Assembly (NCBI GenBank): GCA_903905735.1
Contig: CAIVHU010000016.1
Coordinates: 19,042-83,041 of the forward strand
Source of the DNA: an uncultured beta proteobacterium
GTDB taxonomy: Bacteria > Pseudomonadota > Gammaproteobacteria > Burkholderiales > Burkholderiaceae_C
Length of the DNA stretch: 64,000 bases
Direction: 5' to 3'
Of this stretch, positions 17,535 through 31,448 are shown piece after piece. Position numbers and translations under genes: made by a program. How positions within the stretch are numbered: the stretch's first letter is position 1; every line of letters starts with the position of its first letter. Under the pieces are notes generated by a model. That model had not been told where the DNA came from and did not search any database. It saw only the letters and a program-made list of their open reading frames with translations.

Positions 17535-20500
17535 ATGTCTGAGTTCAATGCTGACCCAAGCACGCCACGCGGCTTCATGGTGCTGCACGGCAACCGGCTG
17601 GAAGACCTGCGCGACCTGCTGGTGAACTACGTGGCGGCGCACCCGCTCGCGCCACTGGAGCCCGAAGTCATCCTGCTGCAAAGCAACGGTATGAAGCACT
17701 GGCTGGAGCTGGCGCTGGCCGACGACGCGGCCCTGGGTATTTGCGCTGCCACCCGTATGGAGCTGCCGAGCAGCTACCTGTGGCAGATGTACCGCGCGGT
17801 GCTGGGGCCCGATGCGGTGCCCGAGCACATGCCGTTTGACAAGTCGGCGCTCTTGTGGCGGCTGTTGCGCCTGCTGCCCGCGCTTTGTGGGGCCCATGCT
17901 GTTTATGCGCCACTCAAACGTTACCTGTCGGGTGACAACCCGGCGGGCAAGTTGTACCAATTGGCCGAGCAGCTGGCCGACGTGCTGGACGGCTACCAGA
18001 GCTACCGCGCCGACTGGCTGGCTGACTGGGCCGCGGGCTTGGACCAGTTGCGCGGGCCGCAAGGTGCACCGCAGCCGCTGCCGCCGGAGCACGCCTGGCA
18101 GGCGCAGCTGTGGCGCGACATTCGTGCCGACGTCGGCCCGGCGCTGATGGAGGCCTCACGCGCCAGCGTGCATGAGCGCTTCATGGCGGCTCTGGCCGGT
18201 ATCAGCTCTGAAAATAGTAGCAGCCAGCGACCGCCAGGCTTGCCGCGCAGGCTGATGGTGTTTGGTATCTCGTCGCTGTCCACACAAGTGGTGCAGGCGC
18301 TCGCCGCTTTGGGCCAGGTGTGCCAGGTGATGCTGCTGGTGCAAAACCCTTGTCAGTATTTTTGGGGTGACATTGTTGAAGGCCATGCCGCTTTGCGCGC
18401 CCAGGTGCGTCGCAGGCAGCAGGGCAAGCCGCTGCTTTCCACCCGTGCCATCGTCGCGTCGCCAGCCCCAGCCCCAGCCACCCAGCCGCTGCTGGCCTCC
18501 TGGGGCAAGCAGGGGCGCGACTATTTGCACCTGCTCGACGGTTTTGACGAGCCTGAGCGCTACCGCGCGCACTGGAGCCGGGTCGATGTGTTTGTGGACC
18601 CGGCACGGCCGGGCGGTGTGCCAGCCTCGCAACTGGCGCAACTGCAGTCGGCCATCTTCAACCTGTCTGCGCCGCCAGAGCAGCCGGCGGAACAAGCAGA
18701 CGACGGCTCTTTGATCTTTGTTACTGCCCACAGCGCCCAGCGCGAACTGGAGGTGCTGCACGACCGCCTGCTGGCCTGGCTGGAGGCGGACGCCGCGCTG
18801 CAGCCGCGCGATGTGATGGTGATGGTGCCCGACATGGCGGCCTTTGGGCCGCATATCCACGCGGTGTTTGGCCGGTTTGCGCCGGGGCAGCCGCGCTACA
18901 TCCCGTATTCGGTGGCCGACATCACGCCGCGCCAAAGCCCGCTGGTGCAGGCGCTGGAGCAATTGCTGAACCTGCCGAATAGCCGCTTGTCGCTGGCCGA
19001 CTGGCTGAGCCTGTTTGAAGTGGCTGCCGTGCGCCAGCGCTTCAAACTGGACGAAGCAGCGGTGCGCCAGGTGCAAGACTGGTTGGCCGCCGCCGGGGTG
19101 CGCTGGGGTCTGGATGCTGACCATCGGCTGGCCTGGGGCCTGCCCGCAGGGGTGCAAGGTCTGGATCAAAACACCTGGGCGTTTGGCCTGCGCCGTCTGC
19201 TGCTGGGGTATGCACTGGGCAGCAGCGCAGGTTTGGATGCGTCTGATGGCGCGATGTGGTGCGACACCCTCGCGCAACCGGCCCTGAGCGGTCTGGATTC
19301 ACCACAGGCCGCCGGCCTGCTGGACTGGGTAGGCGCCATGGAGCAAACCCTGCCGACGCTGCAGCTTGAACAGGCCCCCATCCAGTGGGGCCAGACGCTG
19401 CAAGCGCTGGTAGAGCGCTTTTTTGCCCCCTCAGACGATGCCGACGAGCGCGCCATCGAGCGACTGTTGTCACCGCTGGAGGTGTGGCTGCAGGCCTGCG
19501 AGGACGCTGGGCTCGACACCCCGCTGCCGCTCGACGTGGTGCGCGAGCACTGGCTGGCCAACATTGCTGAGTCGGGCCTGCAGCAGCGCTTTTTTGGTGG
19601 CGGCGTGCAGTTTGGCACCTTGATGCCGATGCGCTCGATCCCGTTCAAGGTGATCTGCCTGCTGGGCATGAACGACGGTGCCTACCCGCGCGTGCAGGCC
19701 GCGCGCGATTTTGATCTGATGGCCAGCAGCTGGCGCGCCGGGGACCGCTCGCGCCGCGAGGACGACCGCTACCTGTTTCTTGAGGCCCTGCTGTCGGCGC
19801 GCCACACCCTCTACATCAGCTGGCAAGGCCGCAGCGCCGCCGACAACAGTCCGCGCCCGCCCTCGGTGCTGGTGGCGCAGTTGCTCGACGTGGTCAATGC
19901 CTGCTGGCTACCCGCGCGCGCGGCGCAGCCGCAGCCGCTTCAACCGTTCTCTGAAGCCTATTTTGAGGCCGGTTCACCTTACCAGACCTATGACGCTGAT
20001 TGGGAGCATATTCGGCCTCAAGCCCTTATTTATAAATGGAAGGCAGCTATGGAAAGCATATCAACTCGGGCGACAGATGTAGCTGTTGCGGTTGCTGCAG
20101 CGCCGCCGTCCAGCCTGACGCTGGGCGACCTGCAGCGACTGCTTCGCCAGCCGGTGGATGTGTTTTTCCGCAACCGGCTTCAGGTGGAGTTTGACAGTCT
20201 GGACGAGCTGGAGCAGGAGGATGAACCCTTTGCCCTGAACCCTTTGCAGCAACACCTGGCCGGTGCCGCGCTGCTGCAGGCTGGGGGCAACGCGCAAGCC
20301 CTGCACAGTCTGCGCGCCGCAGGCACGCTGCCGTTGGCCGGTTTTGGCACCCGGCTGGCCGACGAGCTGATGAGCAAGACGCATACCGTGCTGCAGTCGC
20401 GCGCCACCTGGCTGCAGCATTACCCGGCGGCGCTGGCGGCGTTGCCGATTGAACTCACGCTGTCCGAAGCGCGTGACCAGCCGAGCCCATGCACACTGAC

Positions 20501-21070
20501 CGGCACCCTCAGCGGTCTCTGGTCGCAAGACGGCAATGACCCCCAGGCCCCTTGCTTGCAACTGGCCGAGCGCACCGGTGCGGTGCTGCAAGGTAGAAAC
20601 GCGGCGGTGGCGGCGCGGCTGCATGTGATGTCGGGATTGTGGGTGCGGCATTTGGCGGCGTGTGCCAGCGGCCTGGCCGTGACCAGCGTGCAATTGGGCG
20701 TGGATGGCCAGGTCGTCATCCAGCCCTTGCCCGCAGAAGATGCGCAGGAGATGGTGGCCCGCCTGGCGCAAATATTCTCGTCGGCCTGGGCGCAGCCGCT
20801 GCCGGTGGCCTGCAAAACGGCCTGGGCCTATTTGCTGGCCGAGCGGCAGAACCGCGCGCTCGTCCAAGCTGGCAAACCCGCCAAAGACCCTCATGAACCT
20901 GCCCGCGAAACGTTTGAGCGTGGCCAGCGTGGCGGTGAACTGGCTGAGTCGGCCTACCTGCAGCGCGCCTTTGCCGGGTATGACGATCTGGCAGACAGCT
21001 TGCCGTGCTGGGCACAGGCGCTGTATGGTGACCTGCTGGCGCATATTGACGTATCTGCCGGGGTGTCGCG

Positions 21071-21074
<4 letters not shown>
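17535..21074 (+). CDS. recC: exodeoxyribonuclease V gamma subunit RecC
   Basis: A 1179-residue subunit of RecBCD, which processes double-strand ends for recombination and recognises Chi. Family signatures include HGNRLEDLRDLL at the start, LPSSYLWQMYRAVLG, SNGMKHWLELALA, MRSIPFKVICLLGMNDGAYPR and SWRAGDRSRREDDRYLFLEALLSA. It is somewhat longer than E. coli RecC (1122). Two segments resemble palindromic elements: a weak one near residues 223-236, and a clear one at 825-841 (PQALIYKWKAAME). ATG at 17535 is preferred; a TTG at 17484 is possible. It overlaps recB as ATGA. Confidence 0.95.
18203..18243 (+). repeat. Family A palindromic element, degenerate copy 4 (inside recC)
   Basis: AAATAGTAGCAGCCAGCGAC followed by CGCCAGGCT resembles a forward copy with its second arm eroded. 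It is translated as ENSSSQRPPGL in a frame different from most copies. This is a weak match and may be chance. Confidence 0.35.
20009..20058 (-). repeat. Family A palindromic element, copy 5 (inside recC)
   Basis: GGCCTCAAGCCCTTATTTAT, loop, then GGAAGGCAGCTATGG. It is translated as RPQALIYKWKAAME, in the same reverse frame as copies 1, 2, 7, 10, 13, 15 and 18. Base composition drops locally compared with the flanking recC sequence. Confidence 0.8.
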
Positions 21075-24666
<3,592 letters not shown>

Positions 24667-24670
<4 letters not shown>

Positions 24671-26529
24671 GCACCGCGACCTGGCTGGAGACCGCCCAAG
24701 ACCAGCCCTTGAGCGCTTTGGATCTGGCTTTTGCGCGCTATCTGGAGCAGGCCCAGCCCAGTTTAGATGTGCGCCACGGCTGGCTGGCCGCGCTGGTCAG
24801 CCACCAGTTTGGACGCGGTCATGCCTGCCTGGATCTGGACTTGCTGCGCCACAACGGTGTGCAGGCCCTGGGTTGGGAGGCGCGTCTGCAAGACCTGTTG
24901 CCCGCTGATCTGACGCAGGCCGCTCACAGCCTGGCGTGGATTCATGGCGCGGCCAGCCCGCTGGTGCTTGACGGCGAGCGCCTGTACCTGCGGCGCAACT
25001 GGCAGGCCGAGCAACTCATTCGCGCGTCCATCCTGGCGCGACTGGCGCAGCCCTGTGCGGTGCCCGACACGCTGGCGCAAGCGCTGGACAGTCTGTTTGA
25101 ACCTGCGGCGGTGCCAGCCATTGACACCAAAGCTGCACCCGACTGGCAAAAAGTCGCCTGTGCCCTGGCGGCACGTGGTCGCATCACCCTCATCACCGGC
25201 GGGCCCGGCACCGGCAAGACCACCACCGTGGTGCGCCTGCTCGCGCTGCTGCAATCGCAGGCCGAGCGGCCGCTGCGCATCGCGCTGGCTGCCCCCACCG
25301 GCAAGGCGGCGGCGCGGCTGGGCGAGTCGATTGCCCAGGCGGTCAAAAAGCTGCCAGTCGCCATGCAGGCGCACATCCCGACCCAGGCACAAACCCTGCA
25401 CAAGCTGCTGCAGGTGCGCGCGGTGGTACAGGCCACACCTGCACCAGAACTGGCGCTGGATTTGGTGGTGGTCGATGAGGCCTCGATGATCGATCTGGAA
25501 CTCATGGCACGCCTGATGGCCGCTGTGCCCATGTCCGCCAGCCTGATCCTGCTGGGCGACAAGGATCAGCTGGCGTCGGTGGAGGCGGGCGCGGTCATGG
25601 GGCAATTGTGCGAAGGCGCTCAGGCCGGTGGCTACAGCGCAGACACCGCGCAGTGGATTCAGACCACCACCGGGCAGGATGTGAGCGCCTGGCAAGGCAC
25701 AGGCTCGGCCTTGGCCCAGCAAACCGTGATGCTGCGCCACAGTCACCGTTTTGCCGCTGACAGCCAGATCGGCCGGTGGGCCAGCGCGGTGAACGCGGGT
25801 GACAGGCAAACGGTGGCCGACCTGTGGGCCGCCACGCCGCTGCGGCAGGCTGACGAGCACACCAGCGTCACCCGCCTGCAACCCGCGACTGGCCAGGACG
25901 GCGATCTGGCCACCCTGGCTCGTACTGGCTGGCAAGCGGCGCTAGACGGCTTGCAAACCCTGCTGTCGGACAACGCGGTCAGTAAAGATGACCAGGCGCT
26001 GGCGCTGTTGCAAGCCCTGAGCCGGTTTCAGGTCCTGTGTGCGCTGCGCGAAGGCCCGTGGGGCGTGCTGGCGTTGAACCGCAGCATCGCCCGGGCGCTG
26101 GGGTTCCCGAGTGATGGCTGGTATGTGGGCCGCCCGGTCATGGTGACGCGCAACGACTACAACCTCGGTTTGATGAACGGTGACGTGGGCCTGTGCCTGC
26201 CTACCGCACGCGGCTTGCGGGTAGCTTTTGCCACGTCCGGCGAGGGCGGCGGCCAGGGCATGCGCTGGGTGCTGCCCAGTCGCCTGGACGCGGTGGAAAC
26301 CGTGTTTGCCATGACCGTGCACAAATCCCAGGGTTCCGAGTTTGACCATGTCACATTGGTTTTACCCGACCGGATGGCACCTGTTTTGACGCGTGAACTG
26401 CTTTACACCGGCATCACCCGGGCCAAAAAGCAGCTGACCCTGGTGGTGCCCCAGGCCGGTGTGTTGCGCCAGGCGGTAGCAACCCGGATTTTGCGTAGCG
26501 GTGGCTTGATGATGGAGAAACTGCCATGA
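24667..26529 (+). CDS. recD: exodeoxyribonuclease V alpha subunit RecD
   Basis: A 620-residue 5'-3' helicase subunit of RecBCD. Walker A is GGPGTGKTTTVVRLLALL (about 177-194), the Walker B region VVVDEASMIDLELMARL, then ILLGDKDQLASVEAGAV. The C-terminal motif AMTVHKSQGSEFDHVTLVLP and LLYTGITRAKKQL close the SF1B core. Length is like E. coli RecD (608). No palindromic element was found in it, unlike RecB and RecC. The ATG overlaps the recB stop. Confidence 0.96.
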
Positions 26530-26631
26530 ACCGGACTCCTGTGTGACGGTGGACCTTTGCTGTTCAAGCTGTCAAAATAGGGCATCTTGGAATCGGCAGG
26601 CCGTCGCCTGTCAGATCGTCGAAGCGTTGAA

Positions 26632-28026
26632 ATGAGCGCCATCATGCACACACCACGAGAACAGGCCGAGCAACTGTTTGCTGAAAGCAGCACGGAAATC
26701 AAGGCCGATCACTTTGAAGCAGCCGAGGCGCTGTTGGTGAAAGCCCTCGACAAGGACCCCCGCCTGGCCGAGGCGCATGCCAACCTGGCCTGGCTGCTGG
26801 ACCGTCGGGGCAGCGTCGGTGACGCGGTGCGGCATTACGAAGTGGCCATTGAACTGCAGCCTGACAACGCGCGTATCCATCTCAATTTTGGTGCCCTGCT
26901 GGCTGAGTTGAAGTTTTTTCATGCTGCGGAGGCGGCTTACCGACGGGCCTTGCTGGTGGATCCGTCGCTGCCCGGCACCTGGTGCAACCTGGGTGCGCTG
27001 CTGGCACAGAACGGCCGCGACGAAGAGGCCGAAAAATGCCTGTGCACCGCCCTGCAGCTCGACCCCAAGCATGCTGCGGCACACTTCAACCTGGCCTGCC
27101 TGATGCTGCGCCAGGGGCGCTACCCGCAGGGCTGGCTGCATCTGGAGTTCCGGGACTGGTACCAGCCCATCGAGCTGCGCCTGCGTTGCAGCCGCTGGAA
27201 AGGGCAAAAACTGGCCGGGTTGTCGATTCTGGTGGTGTATGAGGCCGGTTTTGGCGACATGATCCAGTTTTGCCGGTATGTGACGGTGCTGCATCGCCAG
27301 GGTGCTGCGCAGGTGGACGTGTTGTGTCACCCAGCCCTCAAGACACTGCTGCAGTCACTCGATGGTGTGGGTGAGGTGTTCGGGTTTGACGAGGACATGT
27401 CCCGCAGCGACTGGGATTATTGGGTGCCAGCGCTGAGCCTGCCCCACCACTCGGACACCCGGCTGGAAACCATTCCCGCTGACCTGCCTTACCTGAGTGC
27501 CCCCATTGACGTGGCAACGCGCTGGCAGCTGGAGATTGACCGCCTGTGTCCGCAGGGCCCGCTGCGGGTGGGGCTGGTCTGGCAAGGCAACCCGGATTTT
27601 GAAAACGATGCCCAGCGCTCTTTGCCTGGCTTGCAGACGCTGGCTCCCCTGTGGGACGTGCCGGGGGTGCAGTTTTTCAGCTTGCAAAAAGGCCTTGGCA
27701 AGCATGACGTGCGGCGCTTGCAGGCCAGCCAACCGATGCTGGATCTGGCAGAGCAATTGAGCGATTTCGCCGAAACCGCTGCGGCCATCATGCAACTGGA
27801 CCTGGTCATCAGCGTCGATACGGCGGTGGCGCATCTGGCTGGTGCGCTGGGCAAACCCTGTTGGGTGCTATTGCCGTCGTTCATGACAGACTGGCGCTGG
27901 CTGGAAGAGCGCACCGATTCACCGTGGTACCCCGGCGCGCTGCGGCTGTTTCGCCAGCAACGTGGGCACGATTGGACACCCGTGATCCAGGCCGTCTGTC
28001 TGGCTTTGCAAGAAGCCAGACAATGA
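26632..28026 (+). CDS. TPR protein with heptosyltransferase-like (GT9-type) C-terminal domain
   Basis: A 464-residue protein. About residues 10-165 form four tetratricopeptide repeats (for example AEAHANLAWLLDRRGSVGDA and ARIHLNFGALLAELKFFHAA). The rest resembles the GT-B fold of glycosyltransferase family 9: LVVYEAGFGDMIQFCRY, LRVGLVWQGNPDFENDAQRSLP, and VISVDTAVAHLAGALGKPCWVLLP. It may act on surface glycans, but the acceptor is unknown. ATG at 26632 is preferred over a TTG at 26587. It is followed six codons later by an exported protein gene. Confidence 0.85.
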   Translation: MSAIMHTPREQAEQLFAESSTEIKADHFEAAEALLVKALDKDPRLAEAHANLAWLLDRRGSVGDAVRHYEVAIELQPDNARIHLNFGALLAELKFFHAAEAAYRRALLVDPSLPGTWCNLGALLAQNGRDEEAEKCLCTALQLDPKHAAAHFNLACLMLRQGRYPQGWLHLEFRDWYQPIELRLRCSRWKGQKLAGLSILVVYEAGFGDMIQFCRYVTVLHRQGAAQVDVLCHPALKTLLQSLDGVGEVFGFDEDMSRSDWDYWVPALSLPHHSDTRLETIPADLPYLSAPIDVATRWQLEIDRLCPQGPLRVGLVWQGNPDFENDAQRSLPGLQTLAPLWDVPGVQFFSLQKGLGKHDVRRLQASQPMLDLAEQLSDFAETAAAIMQLDLVISVDTAVAHLAGALGKPCWVLLPSFMTDWRWLEERTDSPWYPGALRLFRQQRGHDWTPVIQAVCLALQEARQ

Positions 28027-28047
28027 AGGTTTTTGATCCTGTTTCCC

Positions 28048-28560
28048 ATGCTACGACCCTATTTGTTGATGGCGCTTGTGCTGTTCTGCAGCATGTCTGC
28101 GCAGGGGCAGCCCGCCATTGACGGCACACTGCTGGGTATTGACGAGCCCGCACTGAAGGGCCTTTTCCCTGACATCCAACGCGTGGCCAAACCGGCGATG
28201 GGGCCGCATCGGGCCAGAGGTATCTGGCGGCTGAAACAAACGCCACTGGCCGATCTGTCTCTGGACACCACGTTTTTCTTCAGCCGTCGCCACGTGGTGC
28301 GCATTGAGCAGCAAGCCATGCTGGATCAGCCCGATTGCCCTGCGCCCGCGCCGGACACAGCCTTGTTGTCTGAACTGCAGGCCAGATATGGCAGCAGCCT
28401 GGCCGTCAACACCAACGATGCCAATGGCCATGCACAGCGCTCCGTGGTGTGGGTGGCACAAGGGGCCAACGTCACGCTGTACCTGACCCAGGAATCCACG
28501 CAATGCGATGTGCTGCTGGTTTACCAGCCGCATATTGAAGCAGACGGCTCCGAGTTATGA
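28048..28560 (+). CDS. exported hypothetical protein
   Basis: A 170-residue protein with a signal peptide (LLMALVLFCSMSAQGQ, cleavage near residue 21). The mature part has no family I recognise; it contains DTTFFFSRRHVVRIEQQAML and two cysteines that could pair. It lies 21 bases after the TPR gene and overlaps the next gene as ATGA, so the three genes probably form one transcript. A TTG at 28033 is a less likely start. Confidence 0.72.
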   Translation: MLRPYLLMALVLFCSMSAQGQPAIDGTLLGIDEPALKGLFPDIQRVAKPAMGPHRARGIWRLKQTPLADLSLDTTFFFSRRHVVRIEQQAMLDQPDCPAPAPDTALLSELQARYGSSLAVNTNDANGHAQRSVVWVAQGANVTLYLTQESTQCDVLLVYQPHIEADGSEL

Positions 28561-29984
28561 CATCCGGCACGCGGGTGCCCGGTCTGCCTGTGGATATCAG
28601 CACCACCAAGCGCTACCTGCCCTGGGTGGTGGCCACGGCGCTGTTCATGGAACAGCTCGACTCCACCATCGTCAACACCGGCATTCCGGCCATGGCAGCC
28701 AGCCTGGGAGTGACACCGCTGAGCCTCAAGGCCGTGGTGACCAGCTACATCCTGAGCCTGGCGGTGTGCATTCCGGTGAGCGGCTGGCTGGCCGAGCGCT
28801 ACGGCAGTCGTCGGGTGTTCATGTCGGCCTTGTTGCTGTTCATCACCTCGTCGGTGGCGTGCGGTCTGGCGGCGAATGCGCCGATGCTGGTGGCATCGCG
28901 CGTGCCGCAGGGCATTGCGGCTGCCATGATGATGCCGGTGGGGCGCATGGCCATTGTGCGCACCTTCTCCAAGGCGGAACTGCTCAAGGCGATGAACTTT
29001 GTGATTATTCCGGCGCTGCTCGGGCCGCTGCTGGGACCCACGGTGGGCGGGCTGATCGTGCACTGGCTGACCTGGCGCGACATCTTTTTTGTCAATGTTC
29101 CGGTGGGGCTGGCAGCGCTGTGGTTTGGCCACCGCTTCATGCCCGACTACCACGGCGAAGCACGCCGACCCCTAGACGTGCTTGGACTGCTGCTGTTTGG
29201 CAGTGGCGCGGCGCTGCTGTCGTGGTTGCTGGAGATTTTTGGGGAACACAGCCTGAGCGCCTGGCAGGCTTTCGGGGTGCTGGCAGTGTCACTGATGCTG
29301 CTTGCGGGTTACGGCTGGCACGCTTGGCGCTGGCCGTACCCGCTGCTGAACCTGGCGTTGTTTCGTGTGCGCACCTTTCGGGTGTCGGTGCTGGGCGGCT
29401 TTGTCACCCGGCTCGGTGTGGGCGGCATGCCGTTCCTGCTGCCGCTGTTGTATCAACTGGGTATGGGTCTGCCGGCGTGGCAGTCGGGCCTGCTGATGAT
29501 GCCTGCCGCTGCGGCGGCGATGGGCATGAAGCTGATCTCGACCTGGATGCTGCGTCGTTATGGTTACCGTCAGGTGCTGATCGTCAACACGCTGATGGTC
29601 GGCTGCACCATCGGCAGTTTTTCGCTGGTGGGACCGGCCACGCCAATACCCATGATAGTCGGCATGGGCTTGCTGATGGGGCTGTTCAATTCGCTGCAGT
29701 TTTCCAGTATGAACTCCATGGCCTATGCCGATGTGGACGGCAAAGACGCCGCCATGGCGAGCACCATGGCCAGCACGCTGCAACAGATGTCGCTGAGTTT
29801 TGGCCTGGCTTGTGGGTCGCTGGTCACGGGTTTTTACCTAGCGGGTTTGCCACAGACCGATGCGGTGGCCGTCACCGGCGCGATCCACCACGCGTTTCTC
29901 ACCCTGGGTGCCTTGACGCTGCTGTCGTCCGTCACCTTCTGGTCGCTGCACCCCAACGATGGCGATAGCGTGAGTCGCGGTTAG
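28557..29984 (+). CDS. DHA2-type MFS exporter (EmrB/QacA family)
   Basis: A 475-residue inner-membrane transporter with about 14 helices. Markers are FMEQLDSTIVNTGIPAMAASL in TM1, the loop motif GWLAERYGSRRVF, and GPLLGPTVGGLIVHWLTWRDIFFVNVPVG, the antiporter motif of this group. It probably exports drugs or metabolites with proton exchange. No EmrA-like adaptor is adjacent. Translationally coupled to the exported protein gene upstream. Palindromic element copy 8 begins within five bases of its stop. Confidence 0.92.
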   Translation: MTSGTRVPGLPVDISTTKRYLPWVVATALFMEQLDSTIVNTGIPAMAASLGVTPLSLKAVVTSYILSLAVCIPVSGWLAERYGSRRVFMSALLLFITSSVACGLAANAPMLVASRVPQGIAAAMMMPVGRMAIVRTFSKAELLKAMNFVIIPALLGPLLGPTVGGLIVHWLTWRDIFFVNVPVGLAALWFGHRFMPDYHGEARRPLDVLGLLLFGSGAALLSWLLEIFGEHSLSAWQAFGVLAVSLMLLAGYGWHAWRWPYPLLNLALFRVRTFRVSVLGGFVTRLGVGGMPFLLPLLYQLGMGLPAWQSGLLMMPAAAAAMGMKLISTWMLRRYGYRQVLIVNTLMVGCTIGSFSLVGPATPIPMIVGMGLLMGLFNSLQFSSMNSMAYADVDGKDAAMASTMASTLQQMSLSFGLACGSLVTGFYLAGLPQTDAVAVTGAIHHAFLTLGALTLLSSVTFWSLHPNDGDSVSRG

Positions 29985-29987
29985 CTT

Positions 29988-30039
29988 GTAAAAGTATAGC
30001 TACTGGCGCATGCTGGATAAGGGCTAGCGGGTATTTTGG
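29988..30039 (+). repeat. Family A palindromic element, copy 8
   Basis: AAAGTATAGCTACTGGCGC, loop, then AAGGGCTAGCGGGTATTTT. It lies between convergent genes and contains the last codons (QNTR) and the TAG stop of the acyltransferase on the minus strand. Confidence 0.85.
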
Positions 30040-31364
30040 CTCATAGTCAGCAAGACCTCGTGAATGCCTTGCACCAAGGCCTGTGCGGTGGCTTCAGTGA
30101 GTCTTTCAGCGTCATAGCCGACATTCAGAAACAGCCGCCCGTTGTACGAACTGGCCGCTGTGAACAGCGTCTGGTAGGGCATGGGGCACAGGGCGAACGA
30201 GATGGCATGCACGGCCGGGTCGTCTGCCACGGGATCGACTCTGCCAATGTTGCTGATCATGGTGTTGGGCAGCGAGGCCAAGGCCTTCTTGCGAAATGGT
30301 TCCATGGCCTGCGGCGGCACGGGTGAGCCGTCCAGCCCATACAGGTGGTAGAGCAGGTGGCCCTCACCGCGTGCAATCTGCAGGCGGGTCTGTGTGATGA
30401 CCTCGCGCGCAAGTCCCCACGGGTCGGTTTCCGGGCCGGTCTGGAAGGTGCCTGAAATCAGTGAGGTGAAGAATCCGGTCGGGCTGGCCGGAGGCTCGCC
30501 TTCGAGGTACAGGCGCAGGTCCACCGGGCAGGAGAGGAAAAATGCGTTGGGCTGGTCTGTCTGTTGCAGCCGGTATTGCGCCAGCAACTGCGCGGCGCAC
30601 AACGCGCCATGCACGGTGCTGCTGTTGGCACGCGCCTGATCAATCAGCGCCTGGCTGGTATCGGCATCGAGTTGCAGCCGGACCAACCGGGGCTCCCGGC
30701 CGACAGCCTCAGTCGCCAGCCAGGGCATGACGGGCATCGCACCGTGGCGGCGGTAGTCGGTGATCAGCGTGGTGCGCAGCTGTTTGGCAGCTTCCGGCTG
30801 CTCCACCCAGCGGTAATGTGCGGGCATCAGCTCGGCCATGGAAGGCAGATGCGTGGGCTGGCCGCTGGCTGGCGGGGCTATGTCTTGCACCATCAGGTTC
30901 AACACGCGGCGCAAGATTTCGGTGCCGGAGCGGCCATCGGCGACGGAGTGGTGGAAAGTCAGCGCCAGCACACATGATTTGGCAGGGACGCTGGCAAGTT
31001 CGGCGGGCGCATTCGCGGGTTGGACTTCGAGATACAGGCAGCGCATCAGTGGCGCGCTGCCGGTCGGGAAAGGCTTGGACAGCTCCTGCTCGATGACGCT
31101 GTGCCAAGTGTCGGCAGATGCTTCATGGCACAGCAGCTCAATCGCCTCGCCGGGCGCGGGCTCGAACCGCAAGCCTTTGCCCTCGGTCCATTCGATGCGG
31201 GTTTGTAGCAGGGCGTTGTCCTGCTGGATCACGTCAAGAGCGCGGCGGATGCGCTCAGTCTCCAGCGTGCCGCTGCGCTCGGCCAGCACCACAAAGTTCA
31301 TGCACGACACATGGTCGGACAAAAAGAAAAACGCTTCACCGGGGTCGAGAGGGCGTGAGATCAA
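30024..31364 (-). CDS. condensation-domain-like acyltransferase
   Basis: A 446-residue protein of the CoA-dependent/condensation-type acyltransferase superfamily. The catalytic motif is HHSVADGRS (HHxxxDG type) near residue 140. The start ISRPLDPGEAFFFLSDHVS and the C-terminal MISNIGRVDPV resemble wax-ester-synthase or PapA-type enzymes. It may move an acyl group onto an alcohol or amine; no synthetase modules are nearby. Its last codons and stop lie in palindromic element copy 8, and a perfect hairpin (copy 9) precedes its start. Confidence 0.78.
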   Translation of the reverse strand: MISRPLDPGEAFFFLSDHVSCMNFVVLAERSGTLETERIRRALDVIQQDNALLQTRIEWTEGKGLRFEPAPGEAIELLCHEASADTWHSVIEQELSKPFPTGSAPLMRCLYLEVQPANAPAELASVPAKSCVLALTFHHSVADGRSGTEILRRVLNLMVQDIAPPASGQPTHLPSMAELMPAHYRWVEQPEAAKQLRTTLITDYRRHGAMPVMPWLATEAVGREPRLVRLQLDADTSQALIDQARANSSTVHGALCAAQLLAQYRLQQTDQPNAFFLSCPVDLRLYLEGEPPASPTGFFTSLISGTFQTGPETDPWGLAREVITQTRLQIARGEGHLLYHLYGLDGSPVPPQAMEPFRKKALASLPNTMISNIGRVDPVADDPAVHAISFALCPMPYQTLFTAASSYNGRLFLNVGYDAERLTEATAQALVQGIHEVLLTMSQNTR

Positions 31365-31380
31365 GATAGCCTACCTTATC

Positions 31381-31434
31381 AATAAAAATAGCTTCCAGCC
31401 CTTATCAGTCAAGGGCTGGAAGCTATCATTTTAG
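31381..31434. repeat. Family A palindromic element, copy 9 (perfect hairpin)
   Basis: A perfect 16-bp inverted repeat: ATAGCTTCCAGCCCTT at 31388-31403, a 7-base loop, and its exact complement at 31411-31426, flanked by AT-rich bases. It lies between two leftward genes, downstream of the transglutaminase gene and upstream of the acyltransferase, and could act as an intrinsic terminator or RNA-processing hairpin. Confidence 0.95.
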
Positions 31435-31448
31435 TTAGTCGTCGTGGG

